The notes under the pieces are model-generated. The model did not search any database. It saw only the letters and a program-made list of their open reading frames with translations, and had not been told where the DNA came from. From positions 4,960,001 to 5,024,000 of the forward strand of contig CAXXEH010000003.1 of assembly GCA_963677935.2 (NCBI GenBank): 64,000 nt of DNA, read 5' to 3'. Origin of the DNA: JAAFHB01 sp963677935. Its GTDB lineage: Bacteria > Bacteroidota > Bacteroidia > Bacteroidales > Prolixibacteraceae. A program made the translations under genes and the position numbers. Below are positions 43,862 through 52,798 of this stretch, in pieces. Position 1 is the first letter of the stretch. The number at the start of each line of letters is the position of its first letter.

Positions 43862-44542
43862 ATGATCAAAACACAGAAACTTACAAAGATTTTTCAGACC
43901 GATGAGATTGAAACATCGGCCTTGAGTGAAGTTAATTTTAATGTTCAGAAGGGCGAATTTGTAGCCATTATGGGACCGTCGGGATGCGGAAAATCGACAC
44001 TGCTGAATATCGTTGGCCTGCTGGATAATCCCACCGAGGGAAGTTATCTTTTCAACGGGGTTGATGTTTCAAAAATGAGGGAGAGTCAGCGGACAGCCTT
44101 GCGTAAAGGAAATATTGGATTTGTGTTCCAGAGCTTTAACCTGATTGACGAGCTGAACGTTTTCGAGAATGTGGAGATGCCTCTCATTTACTTGAAGATG
44201 AGTGCATCGGAGCGGAAAACACGCGTTGAAGCAATTCTTGAAAGGATGAAGATCAGCCATCGGCGGAAACATTTCCCGCGTCAGTTATCGGGTGGTCAGC
44301 AGCAACGTGTGGCAATTGCACGTGCCGTGGCCGCTAATCCGGGATTAATTCTCGCCGATGAGCCAACCGGAAACCTCGATTCAAATAATGGCCTCGAAGT
44401 GATGAACTTATTGGCAGAATTAAACAATGATGGGACCACAATCGTGATGGTAACTCACTCACAACATGATGCCGACTTCGCACATAGGATTGTGAATTTG
44501 TTTGATGGACAGATTATTTCCGAGAAAATGAGGTTTGTCTGA
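43862..44542 (+). CDS. ABC transporter ATP-binding protein, type 1, second copy
   Basis: A 226-residue paralogue of the ATPase at 21383, highly similar in protein (MIKTQKLTKIFQTDEIET start) but clearly diverged in DNA, so an older duplicate than the type-2 pair. Walker A GPSGCGKST, signature LSGGQQQRVAIARA, Walker B LILADEP, D-loop GNLDS and switch histidine THSQHDADFAH are intact. It precedes P10 by 28 bp and probably forms a self-contained ATPase-permease pair with it. Confidence 0.95.
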   Translation: MIKTQKLTKIFQTDEIETSALSEVNFNVQKGEFVAIMGPSGCGKSTLLNIVGLLDNPTEGSYLFNGVDVSKMRESQRTALRKGNIGFVFQSFNLIDELNVFENVEMPLIYLKMSASERKTRVEAILERMKISHRRKHFPRQLSGGQQQRVAIARAVAANPGLILADEPTGNLDSNNGLEVMNLLAELNNDGTTIVMVTHSQHDADFAHRIVNLFDGQIISEKMRFV

Positions 44543-44570
44543 TTCTTAAATCTATTTCATACCTACTCAG

Positions 44571-47000
44571 ATGATCATTAATTCTGCAAAAATCTTTTTC
44601 AGGAGTATCCGGCATCGCAAAGCCGTCACCCTGATTAATCTCACGGGTCTCGTTTTGGGAATAACGAGTACCATTCTAATTCTCCAATACGTTTTTTATG
44701 AAAGGAGTTTCGATTCCTACCATAAAAATGCGGATCAGATTTGCCGGGTGGTCTATAATCGATACAGGGGTGAGACCTTACTGTGGAAAACTGCCAATTC
44801 GTTTTTTCCAACTGGTAACTACCTGAAAACAAATTTTGCAGAGGTCAAAGATTATTTCAACCTGACCAGAAATTATAATATTGAAGTATCCGTCACAGAT
44901 GCTACAGGCGGAAAGGTGAGCTTTTTTGAAGAAAAGAGCTATTATGCATCAACCTCAATCTTTAGTATTTTAGATTTGCCCTTGATTAAAGGGGCCGTTG
45001 GATGTTTAGCGGAGCCAAATACGATTGCCCTCTCAGAAAAAGCGGCCAATAAATACTTCAAGGGGCAGGATCCAATAGGAAAGGTGATGAAGGTAAATAA
45101 CCGTGACATTTATACAGTTACCGGTGTTTACAGAGATATTCCTTCAAATTCGCATATCAAATCAGATCTGTTTTTTTCATTCACTACCATCCTGGCACGG
45201 TCTCCTGCAATAATAAACAACTGGAGTTCGGACTATTTTCATACCTATATAAAGCTGGCTGAAGGTGTTAATATTAAAGAATTTGAGGATAAAGCTTTTC
45301 CCCGAATGGTGAATGATAATTACAAGGACCTTCAGGCTAGAAACAATGAACGTGACGACTTTTATCTTCAGCCTATCACAACGATTCACCTCAATTCTGC
45401 CATTGAATACGAAACCGAACCTCCCGGAAATGGGAAAGGGGTCTCTATCCTTCTCGGATTTGCCATTTTTTTTCTGATTATTGCCTGGGTGAATTATGTC
45501 AATCTGGTAACAGCCTGTTCAATCGAAAGGGCGAAGGAGGTCGGAATCCGGAAAGTAAATGGAAGCAGTAAAAAGGAATTGATTTATCAATTTGTAACAG
45601 AGGCTTTCATATTTAACACTATTTGTCTTCTGATCTCCATATTGCTGATATTAATTCTTTCCCCATTTTTCAGACAACTAACCGGTATTGAAAGTATTGG
45701 CCAGATAATTGGATTCCGTTTCTGGATTTATGCCTTTATATTTCTGATTTCCGGAATCTTGATTTCGAGTATCTATCCGGCATTTGTTCTTTCGTCATAC
45801 CGGCCGGCTGAGGTTTTGAAAGGAAAATTTGTGAATTTTGGTCATGGCTTTATGCTTCGAAAAGTATTGGTAGCTTTTCAGTTATTTGTCTCCTTATCGT
45901 TACTGATCGGTACATCAATCATCTATAAGCAGGCAAATTTTCTAATGGAGAAAGACCTGGGTTATAATTACAATTCAACGATTGTTTTAAAAGCTCCCCG
46001 TACCAATGAAGAGCAGCAAACTTATCAAAATAAAATTGATCTGTTTCGCAATAACCTGAAACAAATTCCGCAGGTGAGTGGATTTACCTTTGTCTCTGAC
46101 ATTCCAGGGCAGGAGATCAATAACTGGTTTAGTTGTTATAAAAAGGGTGCAGACCGGAGTACCGGAAATGCTTATTTCAGAACAGATATTGATCCTCAGT
46201 TTATTGACTTCTTCCGGATTAAAATTCTGGCTGGCCGAAACTTTAATGAGGATGACAAACCCGATCAGTCAAAACTGATTATGAATATCAAAGCAATAAA
46301 AAGGGTGGGATTCAATTCCCCGGAGGAAGCGATCGGGCAGGTTGTGATGAGAGGGGCCAGCAGTCAAGCCGAGATCATTGGGGTAGTTGACGATTTTAAC
46401 TACTATTCAGTGAAAGTTGATGCAGTGCCGACCATTTTTACTCCAGCCGATAACAAAAAACAATATATCGCAATTAAATATCGTGGGACTTCAGATATTC
46501 AGTCAATTATAAACAAGATTAAACCTGAATACAGTGCTGTTTTTCCGGATAACGCTTTTGAATACCTGATGATGGAGGACAAAATGGCAAATGATATTAA
46601 ACCTGACCGCACTTTTGCCCTGGTATTTGGTATCTTTTCTGCTCTGGCCTTCATTATTGGTATTATCGGAATAGTAGGTCTTGTCATTACCAAGATCAAT
46701 CAGAATGTAAAGGAACTTGGAATCCGCAAGGTTCTTGGAGCAGAATTGAGGACAATAAATTCATTGCTATGGAAACAACTGTATTGGGAATTGATCGTCG
46801 CGGTTGCCATTGGCATCCCCGTTTCCTGCTATGGATTTCAAAACTGGGTCCTTGAGAACTACATATATCATGTTTCAATCAATATGGAGCAAGTGATTTA
46901 TCCTGTTTTAGCTATTGTAGTTGTTCTTGCAATAGTTATCATCCTGCTGGCCAAAAGGGCCTATTCAACAAATGTAATTGAGATACTTAAGAGCGAATAA
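44571..47000 (+). CDS. ABC transporter permease P10 (distinct C-terminus)
   Basis: An 809-residue permease at the end of the array. Coupling motifs: AKEVGIRKVNGSS and VKELGIRKVLGAE, both intact. It lacks the NPVEALRYE tail and ends in YSTNVIEILKSE, and its 3' DNA shows none of the shared block, so it did not take part in the homogenisation of P2-P9. It is followed by a strong terminator. Confidence 0.9.
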   Translation: MIINSAKIFFRSIRHRKAVTLINLTGLVLGITSTILILQYVFYERSFDSYHKNADQICRVVYNRYRGETLLWKTANSFFPTGNYLKTNFAEVKDYFNLTRNYNIEVSVTDATGGKVSFFEEKSYYASTSIFSILDLPLIKGAVGCLAEPNTIALSEKAANKYFKGQDPIGKVMKVNNRDIYTVTGVYRDIPSNSHIKSDLFFSFTTILARSPAIINNWSSDYFHTYIKLAEGVNIKEFEDKAFPRMVNDNYKDLQARNNERDDFYLQPITTIHLNSAIEYETEPPGNGKGVSILLGFAIFFLIIAWVNYVNLVTACSIERAKEVGIRKVNGSSKKELIYQFVTEAFIFNTICLLISILLILILSPFFRQLTGIESIGQIIGFRFWIYAFIFLISGILISSIYPAFVLSSYRPAEVLKGKFVNFGHGFMLRKVLVAFQLFVSLSLLIGTSIIYKQANFLMEKDLGYNYNSTIVLKAPRTNEEQQTYQNKIDLFRNNLKQIPQVSGFTFVSDIPGQEINNWFSCYKKGADRSTGNAYFRTDIDPQFIDFFRIKILAGRNFNEDDKPDQSKLIMNIKAIKRVGFNSPEEAIGQVVMRGASSQAEIIGVVDDFNYYSVKVDAVPTIFTPADNKKQYIAIKYRGTSDIQSIINKIKPEYSAVFPDNAFEYLMMEDKMANDIKPDRTFALVFGIFSALAFIIGIIGIVGLVITKINQNVKELGIRKVLGAELRTINSLLWKQLYWELIVAVAIGIPVSCYGFQNWVLENYIYHVSINMEQVIYPVLAIVVVLAIVIILLAKRAYSTNVIEILKSE

Positions 47001-47015
47001 TATTTTATTTAAAAT

Positions 47016-47051
47016 CAAATGCCGGGTTAATCCTTAGATTCCCGGCATTTG
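47016..47051. terminator. Bidirectional terminator between convergent genes
   Basis: CAAATGCCGGG (47016-47026) and CCCGGCATTTG (47041-47051) form a perfect 11-bp stem with a 14-base loop, 16 bp after the P10 stop and 22 bp before the stop of the CDGSH gene. A/T-rich flanks on both sides support use by both genes. Confidence 0.75.
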
Positions 47052-47072
47052 CAAATTTTGTGAAAAGCTGAT

Positions 47073-47267
47073 TTAACCTTTAAAACCGTTTGCCCGATGT
47101 GAACCGTCGCAATAGGGCTTGTTTTTGGAACCTCCGCATCGACACAGGTAAATAGGATCTTTTGATTCCTTTTCGCCATATTGCCCCGATATCTTTACTG
47201 TTCCTGTTACCTGAATGGGGCCGTTTTCAAGAAACAGCACACTGGTTTTTTCCTCGTTTTTCTTCAT
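47073..47267 (-). CDS. CDGSH iron-sulfur domain protein
   Basis: A 64-residue protein. YLCRCGGSKNKPYCDGSHR carries the C-x-C-...-C-D-G-S-H ligand set (3 Cys, 1 His) of the CDGSH [2Fe-2S] family. The N-terminal half is a short charged strand region. Bacterial members of this size are thought to act in redox or iron handling; the specific partner is unknown. It is a single gene converging on P10. Confidence 0.93.
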   Translation of the reverse strand: MKKNEEKTSVLFLENGPIQVTGTVKISGQYGEKESKDPIYLCRCGGSKNKPYCDGSHRANGFKG

Positions 47268-47358
47268 GATATTATGATATTAAATGTTTTATGAATCACC
47301 TACGAAATATAAGAAAAATTGCCGAAACTACTGCAATGATTTTCATTCTTTTATTTCT

Positions 47359-48282
47359 TCATTCTTTCTGAATTTCATCTCGCCCGAGCCTTTTCCCCAA
47401 CTTCTCCGGAATATAGTTCTCAGATGAAGCACAAACCTCCGAGGCAAAAAGGGCTCCAAAACTCATGATCGCTTCCCAATCTGACGGCAGTAAATCAGAT
47501 ATTGTGGTTTTCAGTTTTTGATTTAATCCAAAGACAATTCCGGCTGAAAAATTATCACCAGCTCCGATGGTACTTACGACTTTGGTTGCAATGGCCGGAA
47601 TTTGCAGGTGAAGATCTCCCGCGAACAGTTCGGCGCCATCGGCTCCCTTTGTGTAAATTAGCACCCGACCTCCTGATTCCGAAATCATGGAATAAACATC
47701 CTTACTCTCATTAAGCCCGAAAATATTCAGGAAGTCCTGATCAGAACCTTTAATAATGTTGGCTAATGAGATATTCCTGAGTATTTTATGGATCGTTTCG
47801 GGTTTATCCACCAATGATTGCCTTGCATTTGGATCGTAGATTGTAATACATCCCTTATTCTGAGCCTTTTGTAAAAAGTTAAGGAGCTCCTTGCGGCCAT
47901 TATCCCGTAGTGCGAATGAGGACCCTAGCAGAAGAATATCGTTGGTTTGTGGTTCGGGATATTCCGGAAAAACATCTGCGGAGGCCTGGTAAAATGAATA
48001 ATCGGCATTATTTGCCGAATCGATAAAGGCGAGGGCAATTCGTGACTGGCCATTAAATCGTTTAATCAGATTGCAGTTTACCCTATTCTTTTTAAGAAAT
48101 TCATGAGAAAGATCCCCGACAGGATCGTTTCCGAATGTAGAAATCAGATTCACCGGCAATCTACATCGGCCAAGGGAGATGGCTGAATTATAGGCACTTC
48201 CTCCACTACATGAACTTACCGGCTGGCCATTGCGAAATAAAATATCGAAAGTTGTTTCACCGATAGTAAATATTCTCATCAC
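47359..48282 (-). CDS. PfkB-family carbohydrate kinase (fructokinase-like)
   Basis: A 307-residue ribokinase-fold kinase. The N-terminal GETTFDILF and SGGSAYNSAISLGR segments bind the sugar, and the C-terminal STIGAGDNFSAGIVFGL is the PfkB signature with the catalytic Asp and anion-hole glycines. It starts within the end of the branching-enzyme gene (4-bp overlap), so the two are translationally linked. The context points to hexose phosphorylation in storage-sugar metabolism; the exact sugar cannot be read from sequence. A second ATG, one codon in, is also possible. Confidence 0.88.
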   Translation of the reverse strand: MMRIFTIGETTFDILFRNGQPVSSCSGGSAYNSAISLGRCRLPVNLISTFGNDPVGDLSHEFLKKNRVNCNLIKRFNGQSRIALAFIDSANNADYSFYQASADVFPEYPEPQTNDILLLGSSFALRDNGRKELLNFLQKAQNKGCITIYDPNARQSLVDKPETIHKILRNISLANIIKGSDQDFLNIFGLNESKDVYSMISESGGRVLIYTKGADGAELFAGDLHLQIPAIATKVVSTIGAGDNFSAGIVFGLNQKLKTTISDLLPSDWEAIMSFGALFASEVCASSENYIPEKLGKRLGRDEIQKE

Positions 48283-50291
48283 CGAACACTTTTATAAGGC
48301 TGTTTTTTTAAAACGATGGCTGTCCTTGCAGGAAGATAAATCTTCAGATAATGGGTCGATCCCAATCCACCTTCAGGTATGGAGTAGTAGGTCATCCGGT
48401 CGTCAATCCGGTTAAAACCTCCATAGGCATGGGCGTCTGTCTGCAGGATGATTTTGAATTTAGAGGGTTCAATTTGAATTCCATATCCCTCAAAAGATTT
48501 GTAAGGACTGAAATTAAAAATAAAGAGAAGATCTTTTCTCCTGAAGGCTAGTACCTGATCGGATGTGTTATCCGTAATCCATTGTACATAAGGTTCTTCA
48601 AGAAGTCTCTCATTTTTAACCAGATTGATCATATCCCTGTCAAAATCGAGCAACCAATGGAACCGGAGTTCCGGATTTTCGGAGATGCTCCAGATCCTCC
48701 TGGCATGCTGATAGGACCAGCCATTCCCTTCACGTGGAAAATCGATCCATTCAGGATGGCCAAATTCGTTACCCATAAAATTAAGATAGGCCCCTCCTGC
48801 ACAACTTAGTGTAGCTAAACGGATCATCTTATGAAGTGCAATACCGCGATCGACAGCCAGATTAGGTTGATCCTTGCGCATGCTGAAATACATCTCTTTA
48901 TCTAATAGCCTAAAGATGATTGTTTTATCGCCTACCATGGCCTGGTCGTGACTTTCGGCATAACTGACTACTTTTTCATCAGCCCGGTGACTGGTCAGTT
49001 CGTGAAAGATCTGTCCGACATTCCAATCTTCATCTTTATACTCTTTGATCAATTTTATCCAATAGTCGGGGACACCCATCGACATGCGGTAATCAAACCC
49101 AAGTCCACCGGATGAAAGTGGCGCCGCTAACCCGGGCAGGCCACTCATATCTTCTGCGATTGACAGGGCATGTGGATTTAATTCATGAATTAACCGATTA
49201 GCGAGCATGAAATAAACAATGGCCTCATCATCAATATTAGGGGTAAAATAGTCGGCATAGCTTGTAAAGGCTTTTCCGAGGCCATGATCAAAATAGAGCA
49301 TACTCGTAACCCCATCGAACCTGAAACCATCGAACTTGTACTCGTCAAGCCAGAATCGGATGTTGGAGAGGAGAAAATGGAGTACTTCATTTTTATTGTA
49401 ATTGAAACAGTAAGAGTCCCAGGCGGGATGTTCCCCTCTTGGTCCGTCGTGAAAAAACTGATAGCGGGTTCCGTCATAACTCCCCAATCCTTCCACAACA
49501 TTTTTAACGGCATGTGAATGAACTATATCCATGATCACAGAAATTCCCATTCCATGAGCGTCATCAATAAGTTGTTTCAGTTCTTCAGGAGTTCCGAATC
49601 GTGAAGAAGCTGCAAAAAAACTGGAGACATGGTATCCGAAACTGCCGTAATAGGGGTGTTCGGGGATTGCCATCAACTGGACAGTGTTGTATCCTCCCGC
49701 TTTTATTTTGGGAAGTATATCAGTTCTGAATTCATTATAGGTGTGTACTCTGGCCTCTTCTCCGCTCATGCCGATGTGTGCCTCGTAAATGATTGGAGCT
49801 TCAGTTCCACGGACAAAACCGGAATTTTGCCAGTTATAATTTACTTCCGGAGACCAAACCTGGGCGTTAAATATCTTTGTATCATTATCCTGGACAGCCC
49901 TTCGTGTCCAGGCTGGGATTCTTTTCCCTTGTCCGCCGTTCCAGTAGACAGAGAGTGCACACAGATCGCCATGAGTAATCTTGTTTGTATCAAGATGCAA
50001 TTCCCAGCAACCGTTCCCAATATTTTTAAACTGGAATTCAGCCCTTTCCTGCCAATCGTTAAACGATCCTGTCAGAAAGATGCTGGTGGCATTTGGCGCC
50101 CATTCACGGATAATCCAACCTGTATTTACTCTGAAGAGACCAAAATAGAGATGCCCGGAAGCAAAGTCTACCAGCGATTTTCCATCCAGAATTTCGGACT
50201 CTTTTACCTTTAATTTCTCTTTCCATCGGATAAAGTCGGCTTTAAAAGGTTGCAGGTAAGGGTCATTCTTGACAATTTCGGGGGTTTCCAT
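48279..50291 (-). CDS. glgB: 1,4-alpha-glucan branching enzyme
   Basis: A 670-residue GH13 enzyme that forms alpha-1,6 branches in glycogen-like glucan. The N-terminal CBM48 domain (about 45-150) has GWIIREWAPNATSIFLTGSF. The catalytic barrel has region I VIMDIVHSH, region II FDGFRFDGVTSM with the nucleophile Asp, region III IAEDMSGLPG with the acid Glu, and region IV YAESHDQAMVGDKT, the last typical of eukaryote-like branching enzymes rather than E. coli GlgB. A C-terminal beta domain closes the protein. It is first in a unit with the PfkB kinase. Confidence 0.93.
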   Translation of the reverse strand: METPEIVKNDPYLQPFKADFIRWKEKLKVKESEILDGKSLVDFASGHLYFGLFRVNTGWIIREWAPNATSIFLTGSFNDWQERAEFQFKNIGNGCWELHLDTNKITHGDLCALSVYWNGGQGKRIPAWTRRAVQDNDTKIFNAQVWSPEVNYNWQNSGFVRGTEAPIIYEAHIGMSGEEARVHTYNEFRTDILPKIKAGGYNTVQLMAIPEHPYYGSFGYHVSSFFAASSRFGTPEELKQLIDDAHGMGISVIMDIVHSHAVKNVVEGLGSYDGTRYQFFHDGPRGEHPAWDSYCFNYNKNEVLHFLLSNIRFWLDEYKFDGFRFDGVTSMLYFDHGLGKAFTSYADYFTPNIDDEAIVYFMLANRLIHELNPHALSIAEDMSGLPGLAAPLSSGGLGFDYRMSMGVPDYWIKLIKEYKDEDWNVGQIFHELTSHRADEKVVSYAESHDQAMVGDKTIIFRLLDKEMYFSMRKDQPNLAVDRGIALHKMIRLATLSCAGGAYLNFMGNEFGHPEWIDFPREGNGWSYQHARRIWSISENPELRFHWLLDFDRDMINLVKNERLLEEPYVQWITDNTSDQVLAFRRKDLLFIFNFSPYKSFEGYGIQIEPSKFKIILQTDAHAYGGFNRIDDRMTYYSIPEGGLGSTHYLKIYLPARTAIVLKKQPYKSVR

Positions 50292-50319
50292 AACCTAAGA
50301 TTTTTAGAAGTAGTGCTTC

Positions 50320-50568
50320 ACAAATTTAGCAAAGTATCCGGATTTAAACGGATATGTATCCGAACCCCTCTAATATTTAGCAAAGACCATCCTATATAAA
50401 GTAATTTTCATCTAAGTTTTAGCAAAGTCAATCTACAGTAAGGCAATATCGGTCCATAGTAAAGAATAACTCATCTATAGCAGAGTAATATCGATCCATA
50501 GTAAGGCGAAACTCATCCCATGTCAGGCAAAGTTGACGTTTCCTAAAATAATTAAAATCTAGCTTAGA
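50320..50568. repeat. 249-bp direct repeat, left copy, with eight 21-bp units
   Basis: It is strongly similar to 52799-53047 over its full length. It starts ACAAATTTAGCAAAGTATCC and contains the inverted motif TATCCG...CGGATA. Next come eight contiguous, degenerate 21-bp units (50369-50536), for example TCCATAGTAAAGAATAACTC, each beginning TC or TCC. It ends with CCTAAAATAATTAAAATCTA. A 25-bp piece of the same start also lies at 51919-51943. There are no spacers between units, so it is not CRISPR. The function is unknown. Confidence 0.85.
50321..50328 (-). promoter_or_regulatory. Probable branching-enzyme promoter -7 box, inside the direct repeat
   Basis: The minus strand reads TAAATTTG (TAnnTTTG consensus) 30 bp upstream of the glgB start. 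It forms the edge of the left 249-bp direct repeat; the identical box in the right copy (52800-52807) points into the antitoxin gene. Confidence 0.45.
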
Positions 50569-50583
50569 TAAAGTTGCGATCAA

Positions 50584-51759
50584 TTAAATAATCTCCGAAT
50601 TCCACAATGACTTCAGAAACTGTCCGGCAGGAATTATTTCCACGCCATTCATCACCCTCGAATATTTATCTAACGATACAATAATAATTCTGGCGTGCAA
50701 AAAATCTTCTTTAAATGCTTTTAGTCCTTTCAGGTGACGTGATTTTACTTCGTCTGTCGATTTTATTTCAATGGCAATACGTCCATTCCCAATAATCGCA
50801 TCTACCTCATATCCAGAGCTTGTTCTCCAATAAGTAATGTTTTCGGATGATTGTGTGTAACTCAGGTAGGCAATTAACTCCTGAATAATCAAATGCTCGA
50901 ATGAATGGCCAAAGATTTCTGTTCCTGGAAGTATGTTTTTACGGTTCAATAAGTAATTTGCAATACCAACATCAAAAAAATAAAACCTGGGTGCCTGAAT
51001 TGCCCGACGTTTTACTGTCGCCGTAAATCCGGGGATAAGGTACCCGATCAAAGTGTCGTTCAAAATTTGAAAATATTCTTTTACTGTCCGATGATCTATC
51101 CCGCAATCCTGAGCAATGTTTTTATAAACGATCATTACACCATTGCTCATTGCAGCAACTTCTAAAAAACGGGAAAAGGATTTTAAATTTCTGGATAGGG
51201 CTTCTTCCCTGATTTCCTCACTCAAATACACCCCAATATATGCACGAAATCGTTCCCATGGATTGTTGATCATATAGTGTCTGGGGATCAAGCCATTATT
51301 AACAGCCTTGATCAAATTAAAATCCGGAATTTCCGCGCTGACCAAAGGGAAAAGCATTTTTTTCAAAGCTCTACCACCCAATAAATTAGCGCCACTCCTG
51401 ATCAATTTTCGAGGGCTTGACCCACTCAAAATAAAGCGAATCTTCTTTTTATAAATCAGAGCATGTATTTCGTCGAGGAGTTGAGGAACTTTCTGTATCT
51501 CATCAATAATCACCACGTCACCTTCTTTCATTGATTCCAATTCCTCACTTAACAAGGAAGGCCTACGCAGAAACCGCTCAAATTCCTTCGCTTGTAATAA
51601 ATCATAATATCTTGCTTGTGGGTAGGTTTGTTCCAGCAATGTCGTTTTACCTACCTGACGTGGTCCCCATAAAAAGACACTATCATTATTCTCATCCTCC
51701 AAAGATAATTTGCGTATATACATATCACTTGTTGCTATTATATCATGATATAATGACAT
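50584..51759 (-). CDS. DUF4143-type AAA ATPase
   Basis: A 391-residue ATPase of the archaeal/bacterial type with an N-terminal AAA domain (Walker A GPRQVGKTTLLEQ, Walker B VVIIDEIQKV, then ILSGSSPRKL) and a C-terminal DUF4143 region (FGHSFEHLIIQELIAYLSY, GYEVDAIIGNGRIAIEIKS). The latter has the D...ExK arrangement of PD-(D/E)XK nucleases. This is a common accessory family of uncertain role in Bacteroidota. It lies inside the islet bounded by the two 249-bp repeats. A 5'-truncated relative is at 43059. Confidence 0.88.
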   Translation of the reverse strand: MSLYHDIIATSDMYIRKLSLEDENNDSVFLWGPRQVGKTTLLEQTYPQARYYDLLQAKEFERFLRRPSLLSEELESMKEGDVVIIDEIQKVPQLLDEIHALIYKKKIRFILSGSSPRKLIRSGANLLGGRALKKMLFPLVSAEIPDFNLIKAVNNGLIPRHYMINNPWERFRAYIGVYLSEEIREEALSRNLKSFSRFLEVAAMSNGVMIVYKNIAQDCGIDHRTVKEYFQILNDTLIGYLIPGFTATVKRRAIQAPRFYFFDVGIANYLLNRKNILPGTEIFGHSFEHLIIQELIAYLSYTQSSENITYWRTSSGYEVDAIIGNGRIAIEIKSTDEVKSRHLKGLKAFKEDFLHARIIIVSLDKYSRVMNGVEIIPAGQFLKSLWNSEII

Positions 51760-51944
51760 TATATATCACAAATATAGAACTATTTTTTCATTAAACAACA
51801 AAGGAACAGGTTTTTTGCCTATCGTTTCAGAGTCATTGAAAGTTATTTCTTTTTATACTAGATTAATCGGTTATTGCCTCAATTTCAGATAACAAATCTC
51901 TTAACGGTCGGTAGCATTACAAATTTAGTAAAGTATCCGGATTT

Positions 51945-52130
51945 TTAGTTTAAAAGTATGTTACCGATTTCCCGGTTGGCCTTTTCCAAAGCCTCCCTGG
52001 TTTTCTCTTTTAATTGTTGCGCCTGCTGCCGGATGGCGGTGATATGGTCGGCGATTTCTTTTTGTTTGGGAAGTGGGGGAATGGGAATAGATATCCTCAT
52101 AATATTTCTTTCAGAAAGACATTGTATCCG
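51945..52130 (-). pseudogene. HsdS (type I restriction specificity subunit) C-terminal fragment
   Basis: The minus strand encodes SRIQCLSERNIMRISIPIPP, then LPKQKEIADHI and a long helical tail ending EKANREIGNILLN at the stop 51945-51947. This is the typical end of an HsdS specificity subunit: entry strand, PPLxxQ motif and coiled helix. Only ~60 residues remain, and no HsdM or HsdR is nearby. The plus-strand stretch beyond it (about 52131-52221, ending KRRDFEHLINE) looks like the end of another protein I do not recognise. About 190 bp between this fragment and the ATPase gene hold only a 25-bp piece of the direct repeat (51919-51943). Confidence 0.75.
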
Positions 52131-52257
52131 CGATCATGAAGAGCTGAAAGCGGCTACGGCTGAGATGTTAAAAGTGGTGAACATGAAAAGGAGGGACTTT
52201 GAGCACCTAATCAACGAATAATAGTTAAGGTTTTAAGATTTGAATGGCTACCAGTGG

Positions 52258-52539
52258 CTATTTGAATAAATCAGAATGGCTACCAGTGGCAACCAAAGTA
52301 ATCGTTATTTCGTTTTGATCCTTAATCCAAAGCAAAAGCCAATCGGGTTTTATATGTCATTCCCAAATTCCAACAAATTTACCGGACAAAATATGAGGTT
52401 TGTGCTTTTCTGGAACGGTTCCGGTTTGCCTTAAATCTTCAATCAACTTTTCCAGTAAATCAATATTAAGACCTCTTTTAGCACTTTTTAACGCTTCCTT
52501 GTCAAACCTATTCGTATAAATTATTTTAAACATTGGCAC
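52258..52539 (-). pseudogene. YafQ/RelE-type toxin interrupted by an in-frame UGA
   Basis: The first 60 residues (YTNRFDKEALKSAKRG ... HKPHILSGKFVGIWE) match the start of YafQ-type mRNA interferases. A TGA at 52357-52359 then ends the frame. Past it, the same frame continues with HIKPDWLLLWIKDQNEITIT and ...GSHSDLFK to a stop at 52258, which is exactly the expected rest of the toxin. The usual residue at the stop position in this family is Cys (WECHIKPDW), so one base change would explain it. The catalytic C-terminal half is lost unless UGA is read through. It overlaps the antitoxin gene by 14 bp. Confidence 0.8.
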
Positions 52540-52783
52540 GTTTGCGAAGCTTTTTAAAATAATCTTCAGTATTCTTCATTTCTTTGGTTTTACCTGTTTT
52601 GGCTTCGTTAATTGCCTCCAGTAGTCCGGCGGTCGGTTCCTTTTCGGTTTTCGCCTTCCCTTTGTTTTGAATGTCAGGTGTATTAACAATTTCAAAACTT
52701 TCAACATCGTTAAGCCCTTCTAAAAGATGCTTTAAAAAAGCAATCGAATTTTTGTTTTTGGGTTTAATAATAATTGTTTCCAT
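52526..52783 (-). CDS. Antitoxin of the YafQ/RelE-type pair
   Basis: An 85-residue protein, first in a two-gene unit. The beta-type N-terminus, METIIIKPKNKNSIAFLKHL, followed by a Lys/Glu-rich disordered stretch and a short basic helix (EDYFKKLRKRANV), is typical of small Bacteroidota antitoxins. The call relies on the neighbouring toxin remnant and the overlapping layout. It is apparently intact, although its toxin is interrupted, which is the tolerated order of loss. A -7 box within the right direct repeat lies 17 bp upstream. Confidence 0.75.
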   Translation of the reverse strand: METIIIKPKNKNSIAFLKHLLEGLNDVESFEIVNTPDIQNKGKAKTEKEPTAGLLEAINEAKTGKTKEMKNTEDYFKKLRKRANV

Positions 52784-52798
52784 CTCCTTAAATTTTAA

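Noticed and set aside
49629..50213. A 194-codon plus-strand open frame
   Set aside because: It is the complement of the N-terminal part of the branching enzyme, whose motifs are unmistakable.
50369..50536. Possible CRISPR array (repeated ~21-bp units)
   Set aside because: The units are contiguous and degenerate with no spacers of constant length, the two arrays are copies of each other, and there are no cas genes.
51840..51915. Minus-strand reading YRPLRDLLSEIEAITD before a stop, resembling a protein end
   Set aside because: It is too short and has no family signature; it could be a further relic in the islet, but there is no independent support.
51958..52221. An 87-codon plus-strand open frame
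   Set aside because: Its first two thirds are antisense to the HsdS fragment. Only the last ~30 codons (DHEELKAATAEML... INE) look like real protein, and they are too short to name.
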